Below are positions 46,627-56,683 of a DNA stretch of 64,000 nt, piece after piece. The position numbers and the translations under genes were made by a program. The first letter of the stretch is position 1. Each line of letters begins with the position of its first letter. The notes under the pieces are model-generated. The model ran no database searches. It was given only the letters and a program-made list of their open reading frames with translations, and had not been told where the DNA came from. Location: assembly GCA_019828595.1 (NCBI GenBank), contig JAHQRK010000006.1, positions 1,984,001-2,048,000 of the forward strand. Reading direction: 5' to 3'. This stretch comes from Aphanomyces cochlioides. Lineage: Eukaryota > Oomycota > Saprolegniomycetes > Saprolegniales > Verrucalvaceae.

Positions 46627-47585
46627 TCCTTGATTTGTGCTTTTTTAATACGAAATCTCTAATTATATACTACTCTGGTCCATAATATCAGCAACATTTG
46701 GGGTATAATTGGTGGATTAAGGCTGTTTCTACAGTAAAATCGATGCTGATTGGTTTATAAAACAGAGCAGAAAAGGAGCTTTGATTGGACACTTTTTGAT
46801 CTTCAAACGGAGTTCTGGTTGTGAAATGACAGAAGTGTGAAAATTCCAAAAATTTGACGACCAGTAGATTATGATGTGCGCCATCAAATAGACGAAGCTT
46901 AGACTTATGAGAGAGAGTAATTAAGTAAAGCACACTTTGTACTACATTGTGGTCAAGCTAGAATTGCCGCTCGGAAACACAATACGTTCATCACAGCACA
47001 AACGCTGTTAAATGGTAAGGTTTGAGTTTCTCAAGCTCTATTTAATCATCAGACAGGAACCCTGTCAGATCTACGGGTTGTATACCGTCTATGTGAAGCT
47101 AAATAGACCTCTTAACAGCTCCAACAACCAGCTATTGACGACGATCTTGCTCTCATCAACTACGTTGGCACTAAATAGTGCCCAGTGTCACAAAAGAAGT
47201 ATACAAAAAACAAATGTGTCAAATACTGTGTAATCCAAATGTTGCTCATAATGCGGACCAGAGTAGTAGTATTTTGTATGTAATTTTATATTAATGCGTC
47301 TCATTTGAGAGGTTTTTCTATTTCACTTGATAGGTTGAAATGAATGGTCTTGACCACCGTGGAATGATTTTCTGTTCAACTTGTGAGGTGTTTCGCGAAA
47401 AGAAGTGTTTCACTTGGTAGGTTTTACTGTACATAGATTTGGTTTATTTCGAAAATTTTTAATCATTTTTTTAGGTGTTCGAGTTTCACAGTGTCAATTA
47501 CTTTATCTGCAGCAGCTTGACTTGAATGAATGGACAGCCGATGGTTGGTTTAAACCAGGAAGAAATCAAAGTTTTATACTACCTA

Positions 47586-47626
47586 CCTTGCCATGACACT
47601 ACATATTATGTAGTGTCATGGCAAGG
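47586..47626. repeat. Perfect 19-bp hairpin with 3-nt loop
   Basis: Arms 47586-47604 and 47608-47626 (CCTTGCCATGACACTACAT and inverse), loop ATT. Same 19-3-19 geometry as the hairpin at 44593, different sequence. Confidence 0.9.
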
Positions 47627-47834
47627 CAGAGTTGGGGCGTCAAAAAGCGCGTTCAAGCGGCACATCAATGGTTAAAACAAGCTGTGTTCTTGTGTTTGAT
47701 TGGCTGTTGCGCCGAAAGACATGCTGGTGGAATTGCAATAATTTATGAAATTTTGATCATTTTATATTATTACATACACTCTAAATTGTGAATGGTGTAA
47801 AAAATGTATCTATTTTTCCAAATCTATTTGAAAT

Positions 47835-48505
47835 CTATCCCTTCGTTGGCGGCTGATGCAAATTTGCATCATTTCCACAAAATTTGAGCTTTGAAGTGTC
47901 ATAACTCGTGAAATAGAGTGAGTTACAGTAATTAACTACTCGTGTTAAGCTGACCACTCAATATAGTATCAAACAAGTCTTGAATGACCAAAATCGAGTC
48001 AATTTGGGCTGAGTTGTGGTCTTCCGATGGATGTGGTCGAGGTGATAGGTCCGCTGCCGGAGGAGGACGAAGATGTGGATGTCGAAGTGGTGAGGGTAAC
48101 ACAGCTTCTCCTACACTTGAGAATGAGAGGATCGAGCGATGGAGTGCCATCGACTCAAGAACACACGCCACCGACGTCGCCAAAGCACAACCAATATTCA
48201 CGCCATACTTCCCGACCATGCTTCTTACGCGAGACTCCCTCAAAGTCTTCGACTTCAAACGCTGACGCCATCAAACATCTTCCATTTGCTTCTTACTTAC
48301 GATGACATTGACATGATTGTGCACAACACAAACGAATACGCTCGTCACTCGAATGCTCGTTGATGGACCTTACATCAACTGAGCTCCATGTTTGGCTTGG
48401 TGTGTTCCATACCGTCTAACAATATAAATATAAAAATATGATTTGATTTTTGTATAGCGAAAATGATTCAAATTTGCATCATTCCATCCGCCAACGAAGG
48501 GATAG
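47835..48505. mobile_element. TIR element that seems to carry a gene fragment
   Basis: 18-bp perfect inverted ends at 47835-47852 (CTATCCCTTCGTTGGCGG) and 48488-48505, with a further inverted AAATTTGCATCAT just inside. The internal 47990-48330 is clearly more GC-rich than its surroundings and holds short overlapping frames rich in Pro, Arg and Asp/Glu, resembling host coding sequence. Target duplication is unclear. Confidence 0.55.
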
Positions 48506-48680
48506 CCAATCAGAATCGAGTATTTCTCTTCTTGACAAAAACACACACAAAACACACATTCAAAACTTTACTTTATTGAATGTACTTTCATATTACACTT
48601 GAACTCACTATACCTGAATAGTATTTGAGAATATATCAATTTTTAGTAAAACATACAAATTTCAGTGAAAAAGACAATAG
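48504..48680 (+). repeat. Dispersed repeat family, copy C
   Basis: AGCCAATCAGAATCGAG to AAGACAATAG; begins exactly at the right end of the 47835 TIR element. Confidence 0.6.
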
Positions 48681-48747
48681 TGTCATTGTCTGATTGATTC
48701 AAAATTTCCGAAATCGATCAAACTTTGAATCAATCAACAAATCGAAC

Positions 48748-48909
48748 CAGCCAATCAGCGTCCAGAGTTTGTTTAAAGCACACACAAAACACACCAACAC
48801 ACACACATTAATTCATATTCCGATTATACTTGAATTCACTGTTGCCAGATTAATCACACAAATTTCGTCGATTTTGGTCAAAACTGTAAATTTGGACGAA
48901 AAAGACACT
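48748..48909 (+). repeat. Dispersed repeat family, copy D
   Basis: CAGCCAATCAG, ACACACAAAACACACC, TATACTTGAATTCACT and TTTTGGTCAAAACTG blocks in the same order as the other copies. Confidence 0.6.
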
Positions 48910-48921
48910 ACAATTAATGTA

Positions 48922-49624
48922 CAGAGGACCCGTAAAAATACACGTATAGTGGTACAATAATTTGATTGGCTAAATCTCGAGCTCACCCATGTATTGATTT
49001 TGACAATACTTGTATGACATAATAAACTATAAGAATTAATGTTGTGTTTAGTCAGTACTGGTATTTCAGGCGATCAAAATTCGTCAATTTTGATGATTTA
49101 TGAAATACAATAAGGGTTCGTCTGGCAAAATTTCAAAATCAATATGCCATTTTCAGCTAAATTGGGATCAACGATTTATGGCATATTCAAAATAGAGGTA
49201 AAACCTCCATCTCGTAAAATGGCATTTTGGGAGCCTCCACTGAGTATATCCCAACCAAAAATATTGGATTTCGTGCAAAACTCTTGGAGATAAACAAGCT
49301 CATATTTTGACCTCATTTATTGAATTTGCCGTCAAAATGGCATTTTGGGCCTATTTATTGTAATATTTTCGGTTGCCAGACGGGCCCTAAACATTATTTC
49401 AAAAAGATTTATCAGTATCCATAATCCTTCGATTGGCTTAAATATAGTTCAATTAATCATTAAAGCTTCCAATCTAAGCCATCCCATTTCCACTCAGATA
49501 GATGTACCCATGTTTCCTTCAAAATATTATACCTACTAAAATTTATTACATTACTTTATACAGTTCTAATTGGAAGCTTCAAAACAGCAAGTACCACTAT
49601 ACGTGTATTTTTACGGGTCCTCTG
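48922..49624. mobile_element. MITE with perfect 34-bp inverted ends
   Basis: Ends 48922-48955 and 49591-49624 are exact inverse copies starting CAGAGGACCCGTAAAAATAC. Left flank TA, right flank AG. The CAG start and TA suggest the pogo/Tigger group. 703 bp, no coding capacity, and it contains a second MITE. Confidence 0.85.
49114..49387. mobile_element. Tourist-like PIF/Harbinger MITE nested in the previous one
   Basis: Flanked by TAA at 49111-49113 and 49388-49390. The ends GGGTTCGTCTGGCAA and TTGCCAGACGGGCCC are inverted with two mismatches. 274 bp; internal ATGGCATTTTGGG-type repeats. The TAA duplication identifies the Harbinger group. Confidence 0.75.
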
Positions 49625-49779
49625 AGCATTAAGGGCGTGTTCGGACCAATTTTTGAAACAGCGATTTTTCCCATTTTAGCCAATCAAATCGTTTTTCATG
49701 GTTGGTGGTGAAAAACCGCTCCAGATGACCTTCTGGAGGTAGTTTGGAGCGGTTTTTGCAGTTCACCATTGTTTCTCCC

Positions 49780-50943
49780 ATGGACTTTGTTCCTGTTGTC
49801 TGCTCAATTGTTGTTGCTGCTGCCACTGTGGCATTGTTGGATGGCCGTGCCTTTCCTGCTGAGGCCAAGAACGACTTCGTTGGAGATGGCTCCTCCGTCT
49901 GGCCAGCCGTGAAAGCAAGTTCAGGCAAGAATGGTTGGTTTGTGCGATATTTGAGATGCTCGAGGGAAACATTCAATGTTATTGCAAAGCGCCTTGAAAT
50001 GTCCTGGACAACTCTACACCCCCCGCTGCATCCCTTTGCACATTTTGACATCGTTGATCGCACTGCGATCACGATCTACTATCTCACCCACTGTGATGGT
50101 CTGGACTGTGCCGCGCTTGTCTTTGGTATAGGAAAAACCAAAGCGTATGAGCATGTAATGGGGGTACTTTCTTTTTCAACTATGCATATATATTAACGAG
50201 TTACGGAGGTACTTCTTCTCATTCAGCACACTCATCTTGCCCAAACAATCAAACTGCCACAATCAATTGAGTCTTGGTCGAGAGTAGCCGAGGGTTTCGA
50301 GCTGTTTGCCGGACTTCCTGCCGTATACGGGGCAATTGATGGTTGATTGGTTATGATAAGGCGTTTCAAGGAACATGAGGGTTGGTATTGCAGGAAAGGT
50401 TTTCCTGCATTTAATCTAATGGCGATGGTCGACGATAGGAAAAGGTTTATAGCATACTCACTACGGCCGGGCTCGCAAAATGATCGCATGCTATTTCGGA
50501 ATTCTATCTTTGGTGAATCACGCATTATACCTCGTGGAGGTTTCATACTTGCCTATGCTGGTTTTACATTGCTACTTCACGTTTTGACCCCGTTTCCCAT
50601 TGTGTCCAACATGGAGAAGTCTCAAGCACGGTACAATTTGCTGCACTCAAGAACAAGAATAGTTGTGGAGCAAGCCTTTGGGCTATGGAAGAATAAGTTT
50701 CGATTGTTCAAGAAACCTCTCGAATACAAATCTCCAAAAACAATGGCGCTTGTCATCGAGGCAACTATGGTCCTCCACAACTGGATAATCGATACTGCAC
50801 CAAGTGACCATCAGCCGAAACCACTTGAGTGGATGCATCTAGGCGGGGATGTCGTATTTCCATATGAGCAATACATCGTCGACAGTAGTGTAGCGAGACG
50901 AACAAGAAAAAATGTCATGATATATCTTAATGAACACTGCTAA
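49780..50943 (+). pseudogene. Harbinger transposase with an in-frame TGA and a damaged splice or frame
   Basis: From the Met at 49780: an N-terminal domain with WFVRYLRCSRETFNVIAKRL and a helix-turn-helix-like segment (ALVFGIGKTKAYEHV). A short intron or frame change near 50160-50215 leads to the DDE_Tnp_4 core. The first catalytic Asp is in GAIDG, directly followed by TGA at 50344-50346; the frame then continues through FPAFNLMAMVDD, the second Asp in GSQNDRMLF and the Glu in VVEQAFGLWKNKF. The stop sits where PIF transposases have a conserved residue after IDG. Confidence 0.8.
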
Positions 50944-50959
50944 TTGAGTTATTCAGACA

Positions 50960-51854
50960 TCAGATCGAGTTATTGCTGTTGCGTAAAAAGTTGAGCAATT
51001 CGTTTTGGATCGATGCACTCTGATCAACCGTAGCTTGAAGCTTATTGATGGCATCCAGCAATTTGGAATTTTCACGCTCTCTTGTTTCGCTGGGAATCCT
51101 GTGCATGTCTTTCATGCCCTCGGCCAAACTTTGTCCAAGTGCGACTAGACTTTGTCCAATGTCTAGCTTCTTCACACGTTTAGCTCGTTGACCTCGAGCT
51201 CAGCCGAAACTATTGCCTGACGCTTTGTCGACGCGTCGTTGGTTGGAGCTAGCTCTGAATAGTCATCGCTTTCATCGTCATCTAAGGCTGCGCCTTTTGC
51301 AGAACCGTAGGCATAATCATTGTGTCCAAGTCCCCTTTTATCGGCAAACGCAGCAACAACGTATTCCTAATATGCAGGATAGAGCACTACGACGTCATTG
51401 CCAGTAGCTTTTCAGCGAGACGAATAGACGAGTACTCACGTTTAAGACTCGAGAATTTATTTTTCACCGCAGAAGCAGGAACGCTTGTACCATGAAGAGT
51501 GTTTATCGCCAAAGCGACCTTTCCCCAGAGCATTGAGAGCTGTGCTGCACTTCGGTGTAGCTCGAAACTTGCACCATAATCATCGCAGCGCTTGTCCAGC
51601 AAAGTTGCCACCATTTCTGTCGTCTATACAGTCTTGGGAGTCTTCTCAATGACCTTCTTGGACTTTTTGTTGCTGAGGACATCATTTGCAACCTCGACAG
51701 GCTGTGGCGGCAACACGTTCTCGTCGGCTAATCCGTCTTCCATCAATACCAGTTCGCGTGTGTGACCTGGCATTGATGGAGGACGACACTCTTTAACCAT
51801 TGGCTGATCTTTGAAGGTTTGAGCCAAATACAAGGGATATGAGAACATTAACAA
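50960..51854 (-). pseudogene. Harbinger Myb/SANT-like partner gene with an in-frame TAG
   Basis: From the Met at 51854 the frame is Pro/Glu-rich, then KKSKKVIEKTPKTV and TAG (51624-51626), after which the same frame continues TTEMVATLLDKRCDD...NKFSSLKREYSSIRLAEKLL, a Myb/SANT-like trihelix. The stop stands exactly where the first conserved Trp of such a domain would be (TGG to TAG). A last exon (50960-51175) encodes a helical LLDAINKLQATVDQ segment. In PIF/Harbinger elements this protein helps the transposase enter the nucleus and bind the ends. Confidence 0.65.
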
Positions 51855-51872
51855 AAAAACATAAGGGTACTA

Positions 51873-52612
51873 CAGTCATACCTCGAAATACTGACCCCCC
51901 CTAACAATATTAATTATAAATGGATATTCATCAAGAAGATAATTGCTAAACTATCAATTTTAGGAGGTTTTATTTAAAGCCTTTGTGGGAGGAAAAAGTA
52001 TCATCGGACCAATTCAAAATGACTGGTATGTCAAATTGCAGTGCATTTTTCAGTCTGAGGATACCTCCGCGGAAAAACCGTGGTTCGTTGGGTAAGCTTG
52101 CGAAATGCATGATGACTTGCGATTGTAGCTGTGAGGTGAGGGGTGAAGGATTAGCATGGGGCCCCGGGTGAATGCCTGGAGGCAGTTGCCCTTTTATTTT
52201 ACATATTATTTTATCTCAAACACTGTAAGGGTGACAAGTTATATTTCACACTTATCAAACTGTCTAATCAGCTCGTACATTTCCTCCTCAAGAATCTTCG
52301 TGTGTCTTAGTGTTGACTTAGATGGCGCACGGACCAACTTGAACGTTTGCATTGCCCAGGCTTGAAGATGAACTCGACTGATGTGTGGGTTGGCGGTCTT
52401 GTGTTCAATGATTTCCTTCTTTTGCTTTATCGTGAGCCGAATGCGGTCCATTTTTGCGACACGTGGCATTCAAACTTTAAAAAGACCCTATTAATTAATA
52501 TTTTTGCAGGAAATACTATACCAATTATAACAGGATATAAAAATTTTCATGGGATACATGTAATTATAGGTACTATTTTCATATATGGGGTCAGTATATC
52601 GAGGTATGACTG
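51873..52612 (-). mobile_element. pogo-type deletion derivative with TA duplication
   Basis: Inverted ends CAGTCATACCTCGAAATACT at 51873 and the inverse at 52587-52612 (one or two mismatches), flanked by TA at 51871-51872 and 52613-52614. 740 bp. It keeps the 5' end of its transposase gene (52239-52469) but no catalytic core. Different ends from the 43820 Tigger. Confidence 0.85.
52239..52469 (-). pseudogene. Residual CENP-B-type HTH of a pogo transposase
   Basis: MPRVAKMDRIRLTIKQKKEI followed by helix-turn-helix-like HISRVHLQAWAMQTFKL and APSKSTLRHT, the N-terminal DNA-binding region of pogo/CENP-B proteins, cut off before the DDE domain. Confidence 0.7.
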
Positions 52613-52871
52613 TATGCCAAAAAAACATGTGTCGTAAGGCCACTGGCCTTACATTTTCCATTTTCGGACAATAAAATTTTCAGGTTATTTTGACGAAAAA
52701 TGACGACACGATTGACGACGGGGAACAGAAAACGTGAGGCTGTCAGCCTTACAAAAATGGCATCCAATGAGATGCGTCGGATTTGCTTAATTCTCGGCCA
52801 ATCAAGAGTAAATTGAAGTGCAGTCGTAGTTCAGTCGAGATTTAAGCAGACACCTCTCAAGACAAAACACA

Positions 52872-55038
52872 ATGAGTTTGTTTACGATTGAACAAGCTCG
52901 TCACAATCGCATTGCAAGCGAGACACGCAAAAGCTACAAGTCTGGGGTAAACCAGGTCATAAAGTGGTTGATACTACAGGGAAAAGAGGATCTTTTGATG
53001 CCGTGTCCGCTGAACAACGACGAGAGGACACTGAACTTAAATCTCTTCACTTATCACCATTTCCTCCAGTTCTTAGTGTGGACAGTGAATCACAAGTCCG
53101 TCGAAGTTTCTACTCTCAACGGATATCGCAGTGCCATTCGTAGTTTGTACAAGGATCAAAGGATCTCTCTGCCAGAGGAATTTGGTGAAGATATACGTGA
53201 GGTATTTTCAGGTATCACATTAAAAGATATATTAAAAATTTAAGATAATCTCTAGGCCTCCGTCGAGCAAAGGCTCACGAGCTACAGTCTGGCGACAAGG
53301 GCTTCACTGGGAAGCGACCTCTTAACTTTTCCAATTTTGAGAAGTTGGCCATGGATACCATGCTTATGTTTGATGGCGGTTTCACTCATTTGTTTCTTCT
53401 CCTCTCTTGGAACTTGATGAGTCGCTCAAAGAGCACAGAAACAATAAGGTTAGCTGGTGTCTGCACAAAGATTTCTGATAGAATGTAGATTTGAACACAT
53501 TTCATGTGAAGACGACAGCATCGGGTTTTTTTTCCACAAGACAAAGACCTCACAAGAAGGTATATTGTATTTAGATAACTTCATGCATAATTACTATAGG
53601 GACGAAAAACAAAGACCCACGACATTGCTACTCGAATCCTTTCAACACTCAAGTTTGCTTGTTTCTTGCTTTAGGCATCTACCTCGCTTGCAACAGTCAC
53701 ATTGAGCCAAAGCAGCTCTTTCCTGGCTCAAAACAAAAAGTAGATTTCATTCTATATGTAGTTTAATCATGAGATGTAGAATCGATTTGGGAAGAGCTTG
53801 AAAAAATTCTTCAGACTTGGGGCCTAGTGGATGTGGCGGACAATAAAGCGCCGAAAGATATCGGTACCCACTCCATCCGCAAGGGGGCAGCGACATTTGT
53901 TTCCTCTGGAAGCACCGGTGGCCCCTCCATAGTAAGTGTCTGTCTCCGGTGTGGGTGGTCGCTTGGTAACGTCATGGAACGCTACTTCCGCTATGAAGCA
54001 GCGGGCGATCAGTTTACAGGTCGAGTCGTTGCGGGTCTGCCTGTCAATAGTGCTGACTTTGCTATTCTTCCCCCACACTTTCTTGATCCAAACAACGTCA
54101 CTGTGATTGAAATGGTCAAATCCATGTTCCCCACACTACATAGTGTGCCTCATTTGGCTGGTGTTTTGAAACTAGCTCTAGCTAGCCTTGGCTATCATCG
54201 AAGTTTCCTTGCGAGCCGGCTACCTCCAAACCATGCATTGTTCTCTACCCCTGTATTTACAAACTACCTTGCTCGTGAACAGTTAAAGTCCAAGATTGCA
54301 TGCAAGTTTGAGTCTCAATGCATGCGAGCAAGTGGAATTCTACCTCACGTTGAGGTCTACAAGAAGCTCGAATTGAACCAAACCAGCATTTTGGCCATAC
54401 CCAACATAATTCTGGATGGCGTTCGTTCAATCATTGAAGAAAGTTCACTTGCGTCGGGCAATATCACCCGCGATTTCTTGGAATCAACATTGTCAAATGT
54501 AATTTCCAACTTATTGGTAACAAACAAGACGGCGACGCCACAAGTTGACCATCCACAGTCTCAATCAGTGTCGACAGTTGTTCATACTTGGGGTGTTGGC
54601 TTGCACAAACTACCAGAAGATTTTGAATTTCATAGTGTAGATTTGGCTGCTGCGTGGAGACAATGGTGGTTGGGGAATCCTGCGAAAAGATTGCCTCCGT
54701 ATCGTACAATATCTACATTGGACCTTGCTACAAAGATGAAAAGGAATGATTTCTACAGTTGGGAGTTTTTGATGTCTAGGAAGATTGATTTCTATGAAAG
54801 ATCTACTGGTTCTAAGCTGAGATCCATGTCGACGGAATCGGATGTATCGAGCGCTCTCTTTGTGGCCAAAGGCTTGCTTGATTCAATTTGGGGAAGTACG
54901 GAAAAGGGCCGACAGCGTCGAGATGCACAGCTCAAAATATCCACGCTTGTTCGATTGTTGCGGGAGTCAACAGAGCCGGCGTTTTCATGGCCATTCAAGC
55001 ACAGAAAGCAGAACAAGCACCAGCAAATTTCTCCATAG
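52872..55038 (+). CDS. Crypton tyrosine recombinase (spliced)
   Basis: Start at 52872 (MSLFTIEQARHN). An N-terminal SAM-like core-binding domain (TLNGYRSAIRSLYKD) continues through introns of about 40 bp near 53208-53252, 53448-53490, 53562-53600 and 53741-53781. The catalytic domain has SWNLMSRSKSTETIRL, FFFHKTKTSQEG, LALGIYLACN, then GTHSIRKGAATF (the HxxR box) and ERYFRYEAAGDQFTGRV with a catalytic Tyr candidate. This is the GCR1/Crypton type of tyrosine recombinase known from fungi and oomycetes. The C-terminal 300 residues (54060-55038) are element-specific and end basic (KHRKQNKHQQISP). Open frames persist across it, so the element may be young. Element ends are not identified; Cryptons lack terminal inverted repeats. 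Confidence 0.72.
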
Positions 55039-55485
55039 ACTCAATGATAAATGCCTGTAAAATCATAAATCGTCACCATGTATATTTCAACAACTTACCA
55101 CGCAGCATAGTTTCCAGAGAGATGTCCAAATGCCCGCCGTTTCCATGGCGAAGAGAAAAAGACCAAGCCATTCTTCATTCGGTGGCACTACAACTTCATA
55201 TCCTTCGTGTTGGCTACATAGAGGCCCTCCTAGAATATGAAATAGTAACATAGATATCAATGATCGAGCTTAACATCCGTTTGTGATCAACGAGAGGCAG
55301 TACCATCTTCCTTGCCTTGTCGATTTTCGAAATGCAATCTATGTCGGCTTGAAGTCTTATATCCAATAGGGCCGCTGGCACTACGATTTCCATCGACAAT
55401 TCAAAAAATCGCTCGTCGTCAGCGACTTCTGCATGTCTCAAAAATCGATGACACAAAAATCGATCCGAATAGATTGAGTCGAAAG

Positions 55486-56070
55486 CTACATAGTAAACCC
55501 TATTTCATGTACCGATATCTGACATGAGTGATGGTGAGTTGATTCCTGACACATGGCAGTACCTGGTGCTAAAGGTCTGGCGAGTCGTCCACGCACAGAC
55601 CAGAGTGAATTATTGTACACACCACCAAATCTGTCTTTGGAGTCGCATGGAGCAACAAAAATCGAACGTGGCTCCTTGAAAACTGCCAGTACATCCATGA
55701 AACTCAACCATGTATCTCTTCGAAGGTGCATTGGTCGTCCGGTTGCGTCGTAGCGTCGCCGAGACGAGATCGACCTGACATTGAGGACTAAAGGAATACG
55801 CTGGAGTGCAGTTGCTCTTCGACCATGTGGATGGAGACGACAAGGATCCACGACAATCCAAGCGCATGATTGACGACAAGGCATGGCTGCACTTCGTTTC
55901 TCCATAGCGTGCATGAAGATTCTGCATGATTCTGACGCACTATTTTTCTCGTTTGATAGTTCACTCTGGGGCGAAAAGCCTCGTTGCCAATCGTTGTACG
56001 ACAATGACAACACCAGCTTTGTCGCCTGATTGTCACGTTGAATCTGTGCAAAAAGTTCGCCAGATGTCAC
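55486..56070 (-). CDS. Unknown protein, exon of a possibly larger gene
   Basis: 194-codon frame with plausible composition (SLSYNDWQRGFSPQSELS, LSFMDVLAVFKEPRSIF, GGVYNNSLWSVRGR). Possible further exons: 55214-55456 (helical, MEIVVPAALLDIRLQADID) on the 3' side and 56123-56368 on the 5' side. No family recognised and the joins are uncertain; antisense frames also exist here. Lies between the Crypton and the large secreted repeat gene, divergent from the latter. Confidence 0.4.
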   Translation of the reverse strand: MTSGELFAQIQRDNQATKLVLSLSYNDWQRGFSPQSELSNEKNSASESCRIFMHAMEKRSAAMPCRQSCAWIVVDPCRLHPHGRRATALQRIPLVLNVRSISSRRRYDATGRPMHLRRDTWLSFMDVLAVFKEPRSIFVAPCDSKDRFGGVYNNSLWSVRGRLARPLAPGTAMCQESTHHHSCQISVHEIGFTM

Positions 56071-56683
56071 CGAATGTGCAAACCCGTCGTGTTGTCGTGC
56101 GGGATAATGGTGAGTGCTCGAATTATTCTGTCGAGCAAACAGCTTCAGGCTTGCACATCATGGCAGACTGATTTGTTTCAAAGCAGAGCGTTCTTGCCGA
56201 GGAATGTTCGTAAAAGCCCTGCGAGGGGCACATTTGATCTACTCTGTGACAGGTTCTCTCCCTCTTTGCATTTGAACTGAGTGTACCGCGTACAATGCAA
56301 TTTTTCAAGGGGTCATCGGAATCATGCACACTTGCTGAAGCCCCGTCGGGCTGGTATTCGATCCCCACGCTATCTTGGCGCTACAACAGCTTGGGTTTGC
56401 TCCAAGCAGGCAATTTTGACAAAGAGTTACATCTCTGGCTTGTCAGCATCACCTGTTTCGTGTCCACTATTACACACTGTAGAAGAACGGGTGAAGACGA
56501 GCACAATCCGCGTGAAAGATAAAATCTCATGGAGATTTACAGTACTGCTGGTGAGATATTGGAATTTGTCATATCTCGCTTGGGTTGCTAATCGGTCTTT
56601 GGCTCAACCGACGACGAACGACCTGGATAGGCTCAAGTCCCCACATGACGACATTCTTGAAATCGCAAGGAACGACGTACAAG

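Larger units (their letters stand above)
43820..47429 (-). mobile_element. pogo/Tigger DNA transposon with TA target duplication
   Basis: Perfect 27-bp inverted ends at 43820-43846 and 47403-47429 (begin CAGTAAAACCTACCAAGTG), flanked by TA on both sides (43818-43819 and 47430-47431). Subterminal GTTCAACTTG...AGGTGTTTCG repeats lie inside both ends. It carries a minus-strand Tigger transposase (45056-46626) and, between the left end and the transposase, the two halves of a tRNA. Length 3610 bp. Confidence 0.92.
49633..51857. mobile_element. PIF/Harbinger element, right end not found
   Basis: Left end GGGCGTGTTCGGACCAA is preceded by TAA (49630-49632), the usual Harbinger target. A subterminal hairpin pairs GAAAAACCGCTCC near 49709 with GGAGCGGTTTTT near 49747. 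It carries a plus-strand DDE transposase and a convergent minus-strand Myb/SANT-like gene, the two-gene layout of this superfamily. Both genes have an in-frame stop. I could not find the right inverted end; a pogo-type element begins at 51873. Confidence 0.7.

Noticed and set aside
48027..48305. Short frames at 47932-48305 as host genes
   Set aside because: They overlap each other on both strands, lie within a TIR element and show no start or splice context.
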